This document shows positions 18,209 through 26,969 of a stretch of 64,000 nt of DNA, piece after piece. Position 1 is the stretch's first letter. Every line of letters begins with the position of its first letter. The notes below the pieces were generated by a model. That model was not told the DNA's origin. It did no database searches and worked only from the letters and a program-made list of their open reading frames with translations. Both the position numbers and the translations under genes were made by a program. Source of the stretch: Thermotoga caldifontis AZM44c09 (GTDB lineage Bacteria > Thermotogota > Thermotogae > Thermotogales > DSM-5069); contig NZ_AP014509.1 of assembly GCF_000828655.1 (NCBI RefSeq), forward strand, positions 1,426,001-1,490,000. Direction: 5' to 3'.

Positions 18209-19336
18209 ATGCGCGTAGGTATCAACTTACTCTGGTTGAAACCGAAAGCCATAGGTGGGGTTGAGGTATTCGTCAAGAACCTGCTGAGAGGCATCGATGA
18301 ATTGTCTCCAGACATGGAATTCGTTGTGTTTGTCAACCGCACGGCGCTCGACTACGTGAAGTCCTGGAGGATAAGCGATCGGTATCGACTGGTCGTGAAA
18401 GATGTGGATCCTTTCAACGTCTTCAGAACGTTGATCTACCAGCGTCTGCACATGAAGAAATTGTGCGAGGAATACAGGATCGATCTACTGTACCATCCTA
18501 CCCCGATTTACCCGATTGGAAAGATCAGGAAAGCCAAGCAAATGGTCACCATTCATGATCTACAGTTTCTCCATTATCCACAGTACGCGACGAAACTTCA
18601 AAGACTCAAATATCTCTACTCGTGGAAGAAATGCCTTCAACATGCGGACAAAGTGATCGCCATTTCGAACTTCACCAAACAAGATATACTGAACAACTTC
18701 CACGTGAAAGAAGACAAAATCACTGTCATCCACAATCCCGTGGTTCTACCGGAAACGCCGGCTGACTTTTCAGAAATCAGCAAACGCCTCGGTGTTGGGA
18801 AGAAGGAATATTTTTACACCATAAGCTCCCTGCTGCCACACAAGAACACAGAAGTCCTCATAAGGTTGATGAAATTGATAGAACAGGAAAAACCACTGGC
18901 ACTTCCCAAAAAATTGATCATCTCTGGTATCGGAAAGATGCGAGGAACGAGGCTTGAACGAATGATCAACGAATTCGGTCTATCGGACCGGATAATATTC
19001 ACCGGTTTCGTCAGTGACGAAGAAAAACGAGCCCTCCTGGAAAATTGTTACTGCTTTCTTTTTCCAAGTCTTTTCGAAGGTTTCGGAATGCCGCCAGTTG
19101 AAGCGCTGATGCTGAACGTACCGGTCGTAACAACGAAGGCAGGAGCCATTGAAGAAACCACCATGGGTCTTGCAATATATGTGGACAACCCTACTGACGA
19201 ACGAGAATGGCTCGAAAAGATCGTGCACCAAGTACCGAAGTTCAGTGTCGTTGATGCAGACCGCTTGAAGGATGAGTACGACTTCAGAAATATATGCCAG
19301 CGGTATATAAATGTGTTCTACGAACTTGGCGGTTGA
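18209..19336 (+). CDS. Glycosyltransferase, family 4
   Basis: A 375-residue GT-B enzyme. The N-terminal acceptor domain opens MRVGINLLWLKPKAIGGVEVFVKNLLRG, a typical GT4 beginning; the C-terminal donor domain has SSLLPHKNTEVLI, IFTGFVSDEEKRALLENC and FPSLFEGFGMPPVEALMLNVPVV with the E-x7-E pair. Such enzymes commonly transfer mannose or related sugars from GDP- or UDP-donors. It has its own GGGAGGT ribosome site after a 79-base gap; base composition becomes more AT-rich from here, unlike the preceding GDP-fucose genes. Confidence 0.9.
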   Translation: MRVGINLLWLKPKAIGGVEVFVKNLLRGIDELSPDMEFVVFVNRTALDYVKSWRISDRYRLVVKDVDPFNVFRTLIYQRLHMKKLCEEYRIDLLYHPTPIYPIGKIRKAKQMVTIHDLQFLHYPQYATKLQRLKYLYSWKKCLQHADKVIAISNFTKQDILNNFHVKEDKITVIHNPVVLPETPADFSEISKRLGVGKKEYFYTISSLLPHKNTEVLIRLMKLIEQEKPLALPKKLIISGIGKMRGTRLERMINEFGLSDRIIFTGFVSDEEKRALLENCYCFLFPSLFEGFGMPPVEALMLNVPVVTTKAGAIEETTMGLAIYVDNPTDEREWLEKIVHQVPKFSVVDADRLKDEYDFRNICQRYINVFYELGG

Positions 19337-19392
19337 GATAAATGTGCCAAGTGGTAAAGCCGTATTTCATGTGATGTGCGGAGGGACCGTAC

Positions 19393-19700
19393 TTGAAAGT
19401 CCTTTTTCTCACGAACATCCCGAGTCCATACCGGGTGGATTTTTTTGAAGAACTCGGCAAATACGTCGATCTGACAGTCTTGTTCGAAAGATTGCATGCG
19501 AAAGATAGAGAAAGAGATTGGCACAAACTCGCTTTCAAGAACTTTCGGGCTGACTTCTTGATATGCTGGCGATCGCACGCTGGAGGAAAACTATCCGACG
19601 GTGGACCTTGAAGCGCAGGCACGTGGCAGCTATGTGATCACGTCAGATTCAGGTGGGTGCAAAGAAACCATAGCTTTTTATACGCAGCCACATGGAGGCA
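19393..19700 (+). pseudogene. Glycosyltransferase remnant with internal deletion
   Basis: The first 57 or so codons from 19393 read like a GT4 start (LKVLFLTNIPSPYRVDFFEE). At about 19565 the sequence jumps to what is, in another frame, the end of a GT-B donor domain: YPTVDLEAQARGSYVITSDS followed by GGCKETI at about 19589-19672. The middle 200 or more residues are missing and the frame is broken, so no functional enzyme can be made. The ends of the remnant lie snugly between two intact glycosyltransferase genes. Confidence 0.75.
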
Positions 19701-19718
19701 CGGGTGAGGTGACAAGAT

Positions 19719-20900
19719 TTGAAGATTGTGCACGTTCACATAGGCCCTTACTCGGAAAAATGGGCTTATCATGAAAACCTACTCCCTAAGTATCACAAAA
19801 GGCTTGGTCACGAAGTGACATGCATAACCTCCACTCTGGCTTTGTCAGAGACCGGAAGGATCATCGTCGAGCCTGAAAAAACGTTTGTGAATAGCGAAGG
19901 AGTAAAGGTGATCAGATTACCCCTTTCAAAGTTTTTACCCGCGAAAGTCGCATACAGGCTTGGATTAATTGATGGATTAGGAGACGTGCTCCGGGCGGAA
20001 AGACCTGACCTGATCTATGTGCATGGCGCAGGGCGACTTTCTAACCTCGAGCTTGTTCGATACTTGCGTGAATGTGTGAAATCTCACGGAAAACCTATCC
20101 TGCTCGTTGACAATCACGCCGACGAGTTCAACTCAGCTCGTAATTGGTTAAGCAGGTTGATCCACAAAACACTGTGGAGATTTGTGGTTAAACAGTTAGA
20201 CACGTACGCCACCGAGTTCTACGCGGTAAACGAAGCGTGCAAGAACTTTCTCACTAAGTACTATCGCGTGCCATCCGATCGCATCGAAGTACTCCCAATG
20301 GGGGGTGATCCGGACTGGTTTTCTCCTCAGAAAAGAGCATCAGTACGCAGAGCCCTCGAGATAGATGACGAAGATTTCGTTATGATAACCGGGGGCAAAA
20401 TCGATGCCAACAAAAAGACCATCGAACTCATGCAGATAGTATCTAAATTACCGTTCGATAGGGTAAGGTTGATTGTCTTTGGTTCAATTCACGAGTCTGT
20501 GAGGAACAAGTTCAATGAACTGCTCGAGCGTAACAAAGAGAGAATCAGATTCATTGGCTGGCTTTCTCCCAGAGATATGTATGACCACTTCGTCGCAGCC
20601 GATCTTGGAGTCTTTCCAGGCACCCAGTCCGTGGTCTGGAATCATGCGATATTTTGTGGTTTACCGCTCGTGCTAAGACGATGGCCCGGCATGGTCGATT
20701 TCACACTCGGTGGGAAGTACTTATCCTGCTTGCTGATTGATGACGTTTTCGAACTCGAATCGGTTCTCCGGAGAATAATCACAGATTCCGAACTGTACGC
20801 AAAGATGAAAGAAGACGCAAGGAAAGTGCGAGACTTCTTCTCGTACGAGTACATTGCAATGAAGACAATAGAAAAAGTACATCCTAAGAGTCAATTCTAA
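19719..20900 (+). CDS. Glycosyltransferase, family 4
   Basis: A 393-residue GT-B enzyme. Start LKIVHVHIGPYSEKWAYHEN with the histidine-rich opening of a GT4 subgroup, LLPKYHKRLGHEVTCITST, then a donor domain with MITGGKIDANKKTIELMQ, RFIGWLSPRDMYDHFVAADLG and PGTQSVVWNHAIFCGLPLV. The usual E-x7-E motif is replaced by a Gln/His-rich version (TQSVVWNHAIF), so donor choice may differ. TTG start behind GAGGTGAC. Sugar and acceptor unknown. Confidence 0.85.
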   Translation: MKIVHVHIGPYSEKWAYHENLLPKYHKRLGHEVTCITSTLALSETGRIIVEPEKTFVNSEGVKVIRLPLSKFLPAKVAYRLGLIDGLGDVLRAERPDLIYVHGAGRLSNLELVRYLRECVKSHGKPILLVDNHADEFNSARNWLSRLIHKTLWRFVVKQLDTYATEFYAVNEACKNFLTKYYRVPSDRIEVLPMGGDPDWFSPQKRASVRRALEIDDEDFVMITGGKIDANKKTIELMQIVSKLPFDRVRLIVFGSIHESVRNKFNELLERNKERIRFIGWLSPRDMYDHFVAADLGVFPGTQSVVWNHAIFCGLPLVLRRWPGMVDFTLGGKYLSCLLIDDVFELESVLRRIITDSELYAKMKEDARKVRDFFSYEYIAMKTIEKVHPKSQF

Positions 20901-21014
20901 AAGATTTAGTCTCGAAGGTCGTGAGTAGAGGGTCAAGTAATAGCTATCGTGGATTCTCAGGTACACATCGATTAAATCCAACGCGAGATCGATATTCAAA
21001 ACGGTCGAAAAATT

Positions 21015-21043
21015 TTGTTGCAGAAACTCCTGCTTGCTACAAT
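21015..21043 (+). promoter_or_regulatory. Internal promoter before the 2-epimerase copy 1
   Basis: TTGTTG (21015-21020), a 17-base spacer and TACAAT (21038-21043) with a TG one base before the -10. It lies in the 233-base gap after the glycosyltransferase gene. A hairpin with 7-bp arms (ACAAGGT and ACCTTGT, 21073-21091) follows in the leader. Confidence 0.55.
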
Positions 21044-21133
21044 ATAACGCGGTTAAGTTCGCGCAACTGCATGTACAAGGTGTGAGACCTTGTCAGCTCA
21101 GCTGAGTCAAACGACGGAAGGCAATTTTAAGGG

Positions 21134-22273
21134 ATGGAATCCGACATTGCGATGAGTTTAGGGGTGCCTTCCCTCGTCCGGGCACGACCGCAGATCACAA
21201 AGGAAGCGGTACTGAATAAAGAATTTCAAAAAGCCGGGATAAATGAAATCCTGGTCCATTCAGACCAGCACTACGATTACAACATGTCCGACGTGTTCTT
21301 CAAGGTGTTGAACATAAGACAACCGGATTACAACTTGAACGTGGGCTCTGGCACCCACGCAGAAATGACAGGGAAAATCATGATAGAGTTTGAGAAAGTC
21401 GTGCTCAAAGAAAAACCGGACTTTATATTAGTCTACGGTGATACGAACACTACCTTAGCTGGAGCGCTGGTGGGAGCGAAGTTGAAGATACCTGTCGCAC
21501 ACGTCGAGGCTGGCTTGAGACAGAAACCGAAAGACATGCCTGAAGAGATAAACAGGATAGTCACGGACCATGTTTCGAGCTTGCTCTTCTGTCCGAGTGA
21601 GCTTGCCGTAGAGAATTTGAAGAAAGAAGGCATCATTGAGGGAGTGCACTTCGTTGGTGATGTCATGTACGAACTGTTTTTGAAGATGAAGCCTTATTTC
21701 ACATACGAGCTGATAGAACAGCTGGGCTTAAAAGAGAACAACTACATCGTGTGCACGATTCACCGGGACTTCAACACCGATGCGAAAGAGAACCTTGAGG
21801 CCATTTTCAAAGAGCTTTCAGAAATTGCCAGAGAAATTCAGATCGTTTTTCCAATCCATCCCAGGACAAGAAAGAAGATAGCCGAGTTTGGACTCGATGA
21901 TTATGCAAAGAATTTGACTTTGATCGATCCTGTGGATTATTTGAGCATGATGGGATTGGTTGAGAAAAGCCTTTGCGTGATCACGGACTCAGGCGGGCTG
22001 CAGAAAGAAGCGTACTGGTGTGAAAAAAGAGCCATAGTTGTGATGCCGGACACAGGCTGGAGAGAACTGATCCAGTGCGGCTGGAACATGCTCGCTGATC
22101 CAGGAAAGATACGCGAAACATTGAATGAATTGTTGAAAAGTGATAACATCGACTATCCCAGAAATGTTTACGGCGAAAGTGATTCGAGTCAGAGGATCGT
22201 TAGAATACTGCAGACCTGTGGAGCAGGTTGGAACGCGGGTCTGGTGAACCCTGGAGGTAGAATCAGATTGTGA
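21134..22273 (+). CDS. wecB: UDP-N-acetylglucosamine 2-epimerase, copy 1 (altered N-terminus)
   Basis: Almost the whole protein is identical to the copy at 34380, but the N-terminus is unlike it. Where the other copy has MKILSLVGARPQIIKEAV, this one reads VPSLVRARPQITKEAV after a run of unrelated codons. The Gly of the G-x-RP UDP-binding loop is changed to Arg, and no good ribosome site fits the possible starts (ATG 21134, ATG 21152, GTG 21164). The enzyme would convert UDP-GlcNAc to UDP-ManNAc. I consider this copy damaged and possibly inactive, while the open frame has stayed intact. It is followed by a 30-base stub of the next gene in the other copy. Confidence 0.7.
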   Translation: MESDIAMSLGVPSLVRARPQITKEAVLNKEFQKAGINEILVHSDQHYDYNMSDVFFKVLNIRQPDYNLNVGSGTHAEMTGKIMIEFEKVVLKEKPDFILVYGDTNTTLAGALVGAKLKIPVAHVEAGLRQKPKDMPEEINRIVTDHVSSLLFCPSELAVENLKKEGIIEGVHFVGDVMYELFLKMKPYFTYELIEQLGLKENNYIVCTIHRDFNTDAKENLEAIFKELSEIAREIQIVFPIHPRTRKKIAEFGLDDYAKNLTLIDPVDYLSMMGLVEKSLCVITDSGGLQKEAYWCEKRAIVVMPDTGWRELIQCGWNMLADPGKIRETLNELLKSDNIDYPRNVYGESDSSQRIVRILQTCGAGWNAGLVNPGGRIRL

Positions 22274-22299
22274 AAGTCCTCGTTGTAACCAACCTCGCT
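21178..22299 (+). repeat. 1.1-kb direct repeat, copy 1
   Basis: Aligned without gaps to 34400-35521 at a constant offset of 13,222 bases. Over about 960 central bases I find one difference (near 21345). Differences cluster at both ends: two near 21200, two near 22165, four within 22270-22296. The repeat covers the epimerase gene and the first ten codons of the downstream glycosyltransferase. Confidence 0.9.
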
Positions 22300-22529
22300 T
22301 CATGTTATTGAAATCACGTTAAGGAGATAATGGCCATGGATAATGGTCATACTGGTTGTTCGTGTGTGATTTGCAAAGCTTTCATAAGGTGTTGAAACAG
22401 TGATACAGCTCAGAAATGCCATCATGATCCAGTTGTGAGAGTTGCCGAAAGGAATCAAGAATCAAAGAATTACTTGTTCATTGGATTACGAATTGCTAAA
22501 GAACTCCGACTACGCTTGGGAGGACCTCT
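22270..22529 (+). pseudogene. Ten-codon stub of a glycosyltransferase, then unassigned sequence
   Basis: 22270-22299 matches the start of the intact glycosyltransferase gene at 35492 (26 of 30 bases), beginning with GTG overlapping the epimerase stop. Homology ends abruptly at 22300. The following 230 bases hold only short open frames; I recognise nothing in them except the GGGAGGAC ribosome site for the flippase. Confidence 0.75.
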
Positions 22530-23969
22530 ATGACTCTCAACGAACGTGATCTTTTGAAGAAATACATCTCCTTCTCTCTTGGCACCTGGCTCAGAACGCT
22601 CATTTCTTTCTTCACCACACCCATCACAACCTGGTTGATCAACCCCGAAGAGTTCGGTAAAGCCACCATGTTCTCCACAGTGTATTCGATCCTTCTTCTT
22701 GTAGCTCTCCTCGGTACTACAAATTCTTTCCTCAGATTCTTCCCGCAGAAATCAGAACAGGAAAAACAAACTCTCCTGTGGAGTTGTCTGATCCCACCAG
22801 TCCTTTTGAGCATCTTGGCGAGCCTTGTTGTTTTCATCTTTAGATCTTCCATAAACACATTTCTCGTGGGAACATCTGATTCAAAAGCTCACGTCATTTT
22901 GATCGCTACGCTCATGACTGGAATTTTCCAAACCTTCAATTTGAACCTCGTGAGGTCCAAGGGAAGAGCCATTCTTTTCTCAACGATCGAAGTGGTTCAG
23001 TCTCTCAGTCAAGTGGGCTTCATCCTGCTCTACGCCCTGCTTGTGGGCCGCAACTTCTACGCTCTGCTGTATGCTCAGCTTTTTTCCAATCTCGTAGCAC
23101 TCATGGTCGGTATGGCCTTCGAAAGATCGTACTGGTTTCCAGTAAAGGTAAACAGAAAGCTTGTCCTCGAGATTATAAAGTACGGATATCCCTTCGTTTT
23201 TTCTGGCCTTGTCTGGTGGCTTCTCCACTGGATAGACAGACTCGTGCTCCGTTTGTACACAAACTTTTCTGAGATAGGTCTTTACTCTGCCGCGTTCAAA
23301 ATAATCTCAGCCATGAACCTTTTCACAACTGGTTTCTCCACCCTTTGGTATCCTTTCGCATACGAGCAGTACGAGAAGAACCCTGAAAACCAGACGATCT
23401 TCAAAAGAGCGCTCGATTATGTGGCTTTCCTGGTGTTCTCTGCCGGGTTTCTTCTTCTTTCCTTCAAGGACGTTATCTTCCTTCTGCTCGCAAGATCTTA
23501 CCGTCCAGCTTCGGCAATTGCTCCGTTTCTGATCCTGAACCCTGTGATGATAACCATGGCCATCGTCGTTGCAAGAGGAATAGATTTTTCCAAAAAAACG
23601 TACTGGTTCATCGTGAGCGATGGAACAGCCGCCGTGCTCAACCTCGCTGGAAACTTCTTGCTGATTCCCATCTTCGGTGCAAGAGGAGCCGCCGTCTCCA
23701 CAGGGTTGTGTTTCATAGTCGTGTTCGCCATCGAGGCGGGTGTGTCCAAAAGGTTGTATCCTGTTCCCTACGATTTGAAAAAGGTCTACTACCTCGTGGC
23801 TGTTTTTGTTTTCTCGGCGATCTTGCACACATTCTCTCAAAATCTGTTTCTGCCAGTTCTTTCGTCTGCATTGGGGCTTCTTGCCACGATCTTTCTGTAC
23901 AGATCGGAGTTTTCAAAAGTTTTGTCCATAGCTGCCGATTTTCTCAAAACCATTCTCCACCGTAAATAG
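22530..23969 (+). CDS. wzx: Polysaccharide flippase (Wzx/MATE-like), copy 1
   Basis: A 479-residue membrane protein with about 14 hydrophobic segments spread along its length, the size and pattern of the polysaccharide branch of the MOP flippase superfamily. Its first part (KKYISFSLGTWLRTLISFF, then TTPITTWLINPEEFGKATMF) is the family start. It would move undecaprenyl-linked repeat units across the inner membrane. A second flippase lies at 36679; they share the family but not detailed sequence. It ends module A; no polymerase lies in that module. Confidence 0.9.
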   Translation: MTLNERDLLKKYISFSLGTWLRTLISFFTTPITTWLINPEEFGKATMFSTVYSILLLVALLGTTNSFLRFFPQKSEQEKQTLLWSCLIPPVLLSILASLVVFIFRSSINTFLVGTSDSKAHVILIATLMTGIFQTFNLNLVRSKGRAILFSTIEVVQSLSQVGFILLYALLVGRNFYALLYAQLFSNLVALMVGMAFERSYWFPVKVNRKLVLEIIKYGYPFVFSGLVWWLLHWIDRLVLRLYTNFSEIGLYSAAFKIISAMNLFTTGFSTLWYPFAYEQYEKNPENQTIFKRALDYVAFLVFSAGFLLLSFKDVIFLLLARSYRPASAIAPFLILNPVMITMAIVVARGIDFSKKTYWFIVSDGTAAVLNLAGNFLLIPIFGARGAAVSTGLCFIVVFAIEAGVSKRLYPVPYDLKKVYYLVAVFVFSAILHTFSQNLFLPVLSSALGLLATIFLYRSEFSKVLSIAADFLKTILHRK

Positions 23970-24155
23970 TTTCGACATCTTCATCCCAAAACACACAGAA
24001 AAACTTGCAGGAAAGAAAGCGCACCGAAGCGGAACCAGATTTTCACAGCTCCTGCGTCCTGGAAACTCCATTTTATGATTCACGTAGTTCACACCCTGTC
24101 AGCAAATGTTATGTTAGCCCAGTGCTTAGCTTGCCCATGATTATGTTCAACAAGC

Positions 24156-24184
24156 TTGACAGACATTCACTAAAATGTTATCAT
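24156..24184 (+). promoter_or_regulatory. Consensus-like sigma-A promoter
   Basis: TTGACA (24156-24161), exactly 17 bases, then TATCAT (24179-24184). It lies within the 474-base gap between the first flippase and the second priming transferase and is the best match to a housekeeping promoter in that gap. Confidence 0.6.
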
Positions 24185-24324
24185 GTACGTGGAAATCACT
24201 TTAGAACACTTGCAAAATATTTTGACAGTCTGAAGCGAATGCGTTCGTCAGAACCGATTTGAAAAATGAAGATTCGACGTTTCCTGAATGGCTCTGAAGT
24301 TGTCTCATTCGAACGGATTGGGTA

Positions 24325-24431
24325 TATAATGTTACTGCTCAGGGCGTTGAGCAACAGGCAGGAAAGTAATGTATCAATTATCCCCCGCTTGGTAGACGAA
24401 GCAAGGGTCCAGAAAATTGCTCAAGGGGGAT
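24325..24431 (+). promoter_or_regulatory. -10 box and structured leader before polysaccharide module B
   Basis: A perfect TATAAT (24325-24330) is followed by a GCTCA/TGAGC hairpin (24337-24352) and a longer pairing of ATCCCCC (24380-24386) with GGGGGAT (24425-24431). The latter stem closes directly before the ribosome site of the next gene. The leader could influence translation or elongation of a long polysaccharide transcript. I found no ops-type element and no known riboswitch pattern. The rest of the 23970-24443 gap shows no gene. Confidence 0.4.
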
Positions 24432-24443
24432 CAAGGTGAAGAG

Positions 24444-25682
24444 ATGAAAAAAGCAGCAGTGCTGTTCTTTCTGGATTGGTCGGTGCTCTTGCTTTTGAAT
24501 TACACACTGAGTGAAGCTTTGCTTGCCAGTGTTGTATTTTCTTTCATCTGTTGTGTTCTTCTGTTTGCCTTCAGGGTGTACGAAGACGAGTACCTGACCG
24601 ATCTTTATCAGCAATTTGTGAGAATTCTGGTCGCGCTGCTCCTTTCAGGTTTTGCCAGATACATACTCTATCCCTTATTTCACGACGCGATTGGGCTGAG
24701 ACATCTTGCCATCAATGTTTTGCTTGGAAGCGTTACGATCGGCTCTGTTAACTGCTCGCTGGGTGTACTGTTCAGAAAGAAAGTCAAGCCGAAAAGATGT
24801 GTGGTGATCGGAAAAGCGGAGATAGAACCCGTGCTTGAAGAAATCGCGAAGAAGAGCAACGGTGAGTTCGTCTTCGTCGAAAGGATCAATCCAGACCCAG
24901 CCAAACTGAGGCAAAAAGCAAGCAGCGTCGATGCCGTCGTTGTGGCCGACTACGGACTGTTCCAGTCTGTGAGAAACCAGCTCGATGGAAAGTACCAGAT
25001 ACTCTTACTCCCGGAGCTCGCAGAACGCGTTCTGAAGAGAATACCACTTGAAGTGGCTGAATCTTTCAGAAGTTACTACGAAATACTCTTCACTCAGGCA
25101 AAAGAATCACCGGCAAAGCGTGTGCTGGATATCGTTTGTGGCCTTGCAGGTTTGATAATCTTTTCCCCCGTGATGCTCGTCGTGGCTTTGTGTATACTCG
25201 TAGAAGATGGAAGGCCGGTGGTATTCAAACAGCAGCGCGTTGGTAGAGACGGAAAAACCTTCACCATCTACAAATTCAGAACGATGAGGAACGAGAAGCC
25301 AGGCGAAGCGAGGTTCGTTGACAAGGAAGCACACAGAATTTTGAAGATAGGCAGGTTGATCAGACCGATAAGGCTCGATGAAACTCTGCAGTTCGTCAAC
25401 ATTTTGAAAGGCGACATGAGCATCGTTGGACCGAGACCGGAGCAGATCGATTTTGTGAAAGAGTTCGAGCAAAAACTTCCCTTCTACAGCTACAGGCACA
25501 AATTGAAACCCGGTCTCACCGGCTGGGCGCAGATCATGTACAAATACGCATCAAATCTGGAAGAAACCAGAACGAAGCTGTCTTACGATTTGTACTATGT
25601 CAAAAACAGAACGATCTTCATGGATATCGCGATACTGTTGCAAACGATAGAGGCAGTCATCTGGAGGAGGGGGGCTAAATGA
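24444..25682 (+). CDS. Priming sugar-phosphate transferase, copy 2
   Basis: A 412-residue paralogue of the transferase at 12779: N-terminal helices, a middle domain and the catalytic core KRVLDIVCGLAGLIIFSPVM, FKQQRVGRDGKTFTIYKFRT, PIRLDETLQFVNILKGDMS, VGPRPEQIDF and KPGLTGWAQIMYKY. The LDE-T-Q differs from the LDELPQ of copy 1, which may reflect another sugar. I place the start at the ATG at 24444, after AAGGTGAAG; the frame is open from 24417. It opens module B and overlaps the next gene by four bases. Confidence 0.9.
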   Translation: MKKAAVLFFLDWSVLLLLNYTLSEALLASVVFSFICCVLLFAFRVYEDEYLTDLYQQFVRILVALLLSGFARYILYPLFHDAIGLRHLAINVLLGSVTIGSVNCSLGVLFRKKVKPKRCVVIGKAEIEPVLEEIAKKSNGEFVFVERINPDPAKLRQKASSVDAVVVADYGLFQSVRNQLDGKYQILLLPELAERVLKRIPLEVAESFRSYYEILFTQAKESPAKRVLDIVCGLAGLIIFSPVMLVVALCILVEDGRPVVFKQQRVGRDGKTFTIYKFRTMRNEKPGEARFVDKEAHRILKIGRLIRPIRLDETLQFVNILKGDMSIVGPRPEQIDFVKEFEQKLPFYSYRHKLKPGLTGWAQIMYKYASNLEETRTKLSYDLYYVKNRTIFMDIAILLQTIEAVIWRRGAK

Positions 25683-26965
25683 GAAAAAGTAGGTTATCGA
25701 TTTTGTTGATAAACAATTACTTTCCACCGGAGATCGGAGCAGCTTCGCATCTGTACTACTACCTTGCCAAGCAACTTGTCGCAAGGGGTCATGAAGTCAC
25801 CGTTTTGACCGGTGTGCCGAGGTACAACGTTGCAAAGCAACTGTATCAAAGCTATTCCGATAGGTTCAAAGATAGGTCTGTACTCGAAGAGAACTACGAA
25901 GGGATAAAAGTCCTCAGAGTCAAGCTGCCCTACGTCGATCGTCGGAACGTTATCAGAAGAGGCTTTGAACACTTTGAAATCGCTTGGAAGTTGTACAGGA
26001 ATTTCGTCAAACTTCTTGATCGTGGTTCACATCGTGTCGACGTGTCGCTCGTTTATTCTCCTCCTCTCACACTTTACTGGACTGCTGAAAAGGTGAGACA
26101 AAAAACGGGCGCACCTTACGTGCTAAATGTTCAAGATCTTTTTCCTCAAGCCGCGATTGACTTAGGACTTATGCGAAGTCCACTCATAATTAAGTTCTTC
26201 CGTTGGCTCGAGAAAAAAGCGTATGAATCTGCCGATTTGGTCATGACTCATTCAGAGAAAAACAAGGAATACGTTGCTTCGGTTGTTGGGAATCACAAGA
26301 AAGTCTTGTTCATTGAAAATTGGGTTGATACAGAGGAGATACTGCCAGGGCAGAAAAAGAACGAGTTCTCCGAGAAGTATGGCTTGGTCGACAAATTCGT
26401 CGTTTCTTTCGCAGGAACACTGGGTTTTTCCCAGGACATAGAAGTGATACTTCGCGCTGCCCAACTGTTGAGACAGCAAAAGGATATCGTTTTCGTGATT
26501 GTCGGGGACGGTACACGGCTTGAAGAAGCAAAAAGGATGGTGCATGAGCATAAACTGGAAAATGTTCTGTTGTTACCACCGGTTACTAAGGAAAAATACC
26601 CTCTGGTGCTTCAATCCTCCGATGTTTCCCTTGTCACGCTGACGAAGGATGTAAAAACACCAGTGGTACCCTCCAAAATCCTGAGCATAATGTCAGCTGG
26701 TATTCCTGTACTTGGAGCAATGAACCTGGATGGAGACGCCCCAGATCTCATAAGAAGAGCAAAAGCGGGTTACGTGGTGGCAGCGGGCGACTATGAGTCT
26801 CTTGCGCAGAAAATAATCTACTTATACCAGAATCCAGAGATCAGAAGGGAACTTGGTACGAACGGAAGGAAATACATCGAAGAGAACCTTTCTGTTAAGA
26901 GAGCTGCTGTGAAATTGGAATGCATATTTAACGATCTCTTGATCAGAAGAGAAGGGAGGCATTAG
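25679..26965 (+). CDS. Glycosyltransferase, family 4, WbuB-like
   Basis: A 428-residue GT-B enzyme of the WbuB type. The start LSILLINNYFPPEIGAASHL, the long acceptor domain with LTGVPRYNVAKQLYQ, and VQDLFPQAAIDLGLM are characteristic; the donor domain has VSFAGTLGFSQDIEVILRAA, FVIVGDGTRLEEAKRMV, LLPPVTKEKYPLVLQSSDVS and VPSKILSIMSAGIPVLG. WbuB enzymes are often the second step on lipid-linked GlcNAc or FucNAc, which fits its place right after a priming transferase. Confidence 0.88.
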   Translation: MRKSRLSILLINNYFPPEIGAASHLYYYLAKQLVARGHEVTVLTGVPRYNVAKQLYQSYSDRFKDRSVLEENYEGIKVLRVKLPYVDRRNVIRRGFEHFEIAWKLYRNFVKLLDRGSHRVDVSLVYSPPLTLYWTAEKVRQKTGAPYVLNVQDLFPQAAIDLGLMRSPLIIKFFRWLEKKAYESADLVMTHSEKNKEYVASVVGNHKKVLFIENWVDTEEILPGQKKNEFSEKYGLVDKFVVSFAGTLGFSQDIEVILRAAQLLRQQKDIVFVIVGDGTRLEEAKRMVHEHKLENVLLLPPVTKEKYPLVLQSSDVSLVTLTKDVKTPVVPSKILSIMSAGIPVLGAMNLDGDAPDLIRRAKAGYVVAAGDYESLAQKIIYLYQNPEIRRELGTNGRKYIEENLSVKRAAVKLECIFNDLLIRREGRH

Positions 26966-26969
26966 GTGA

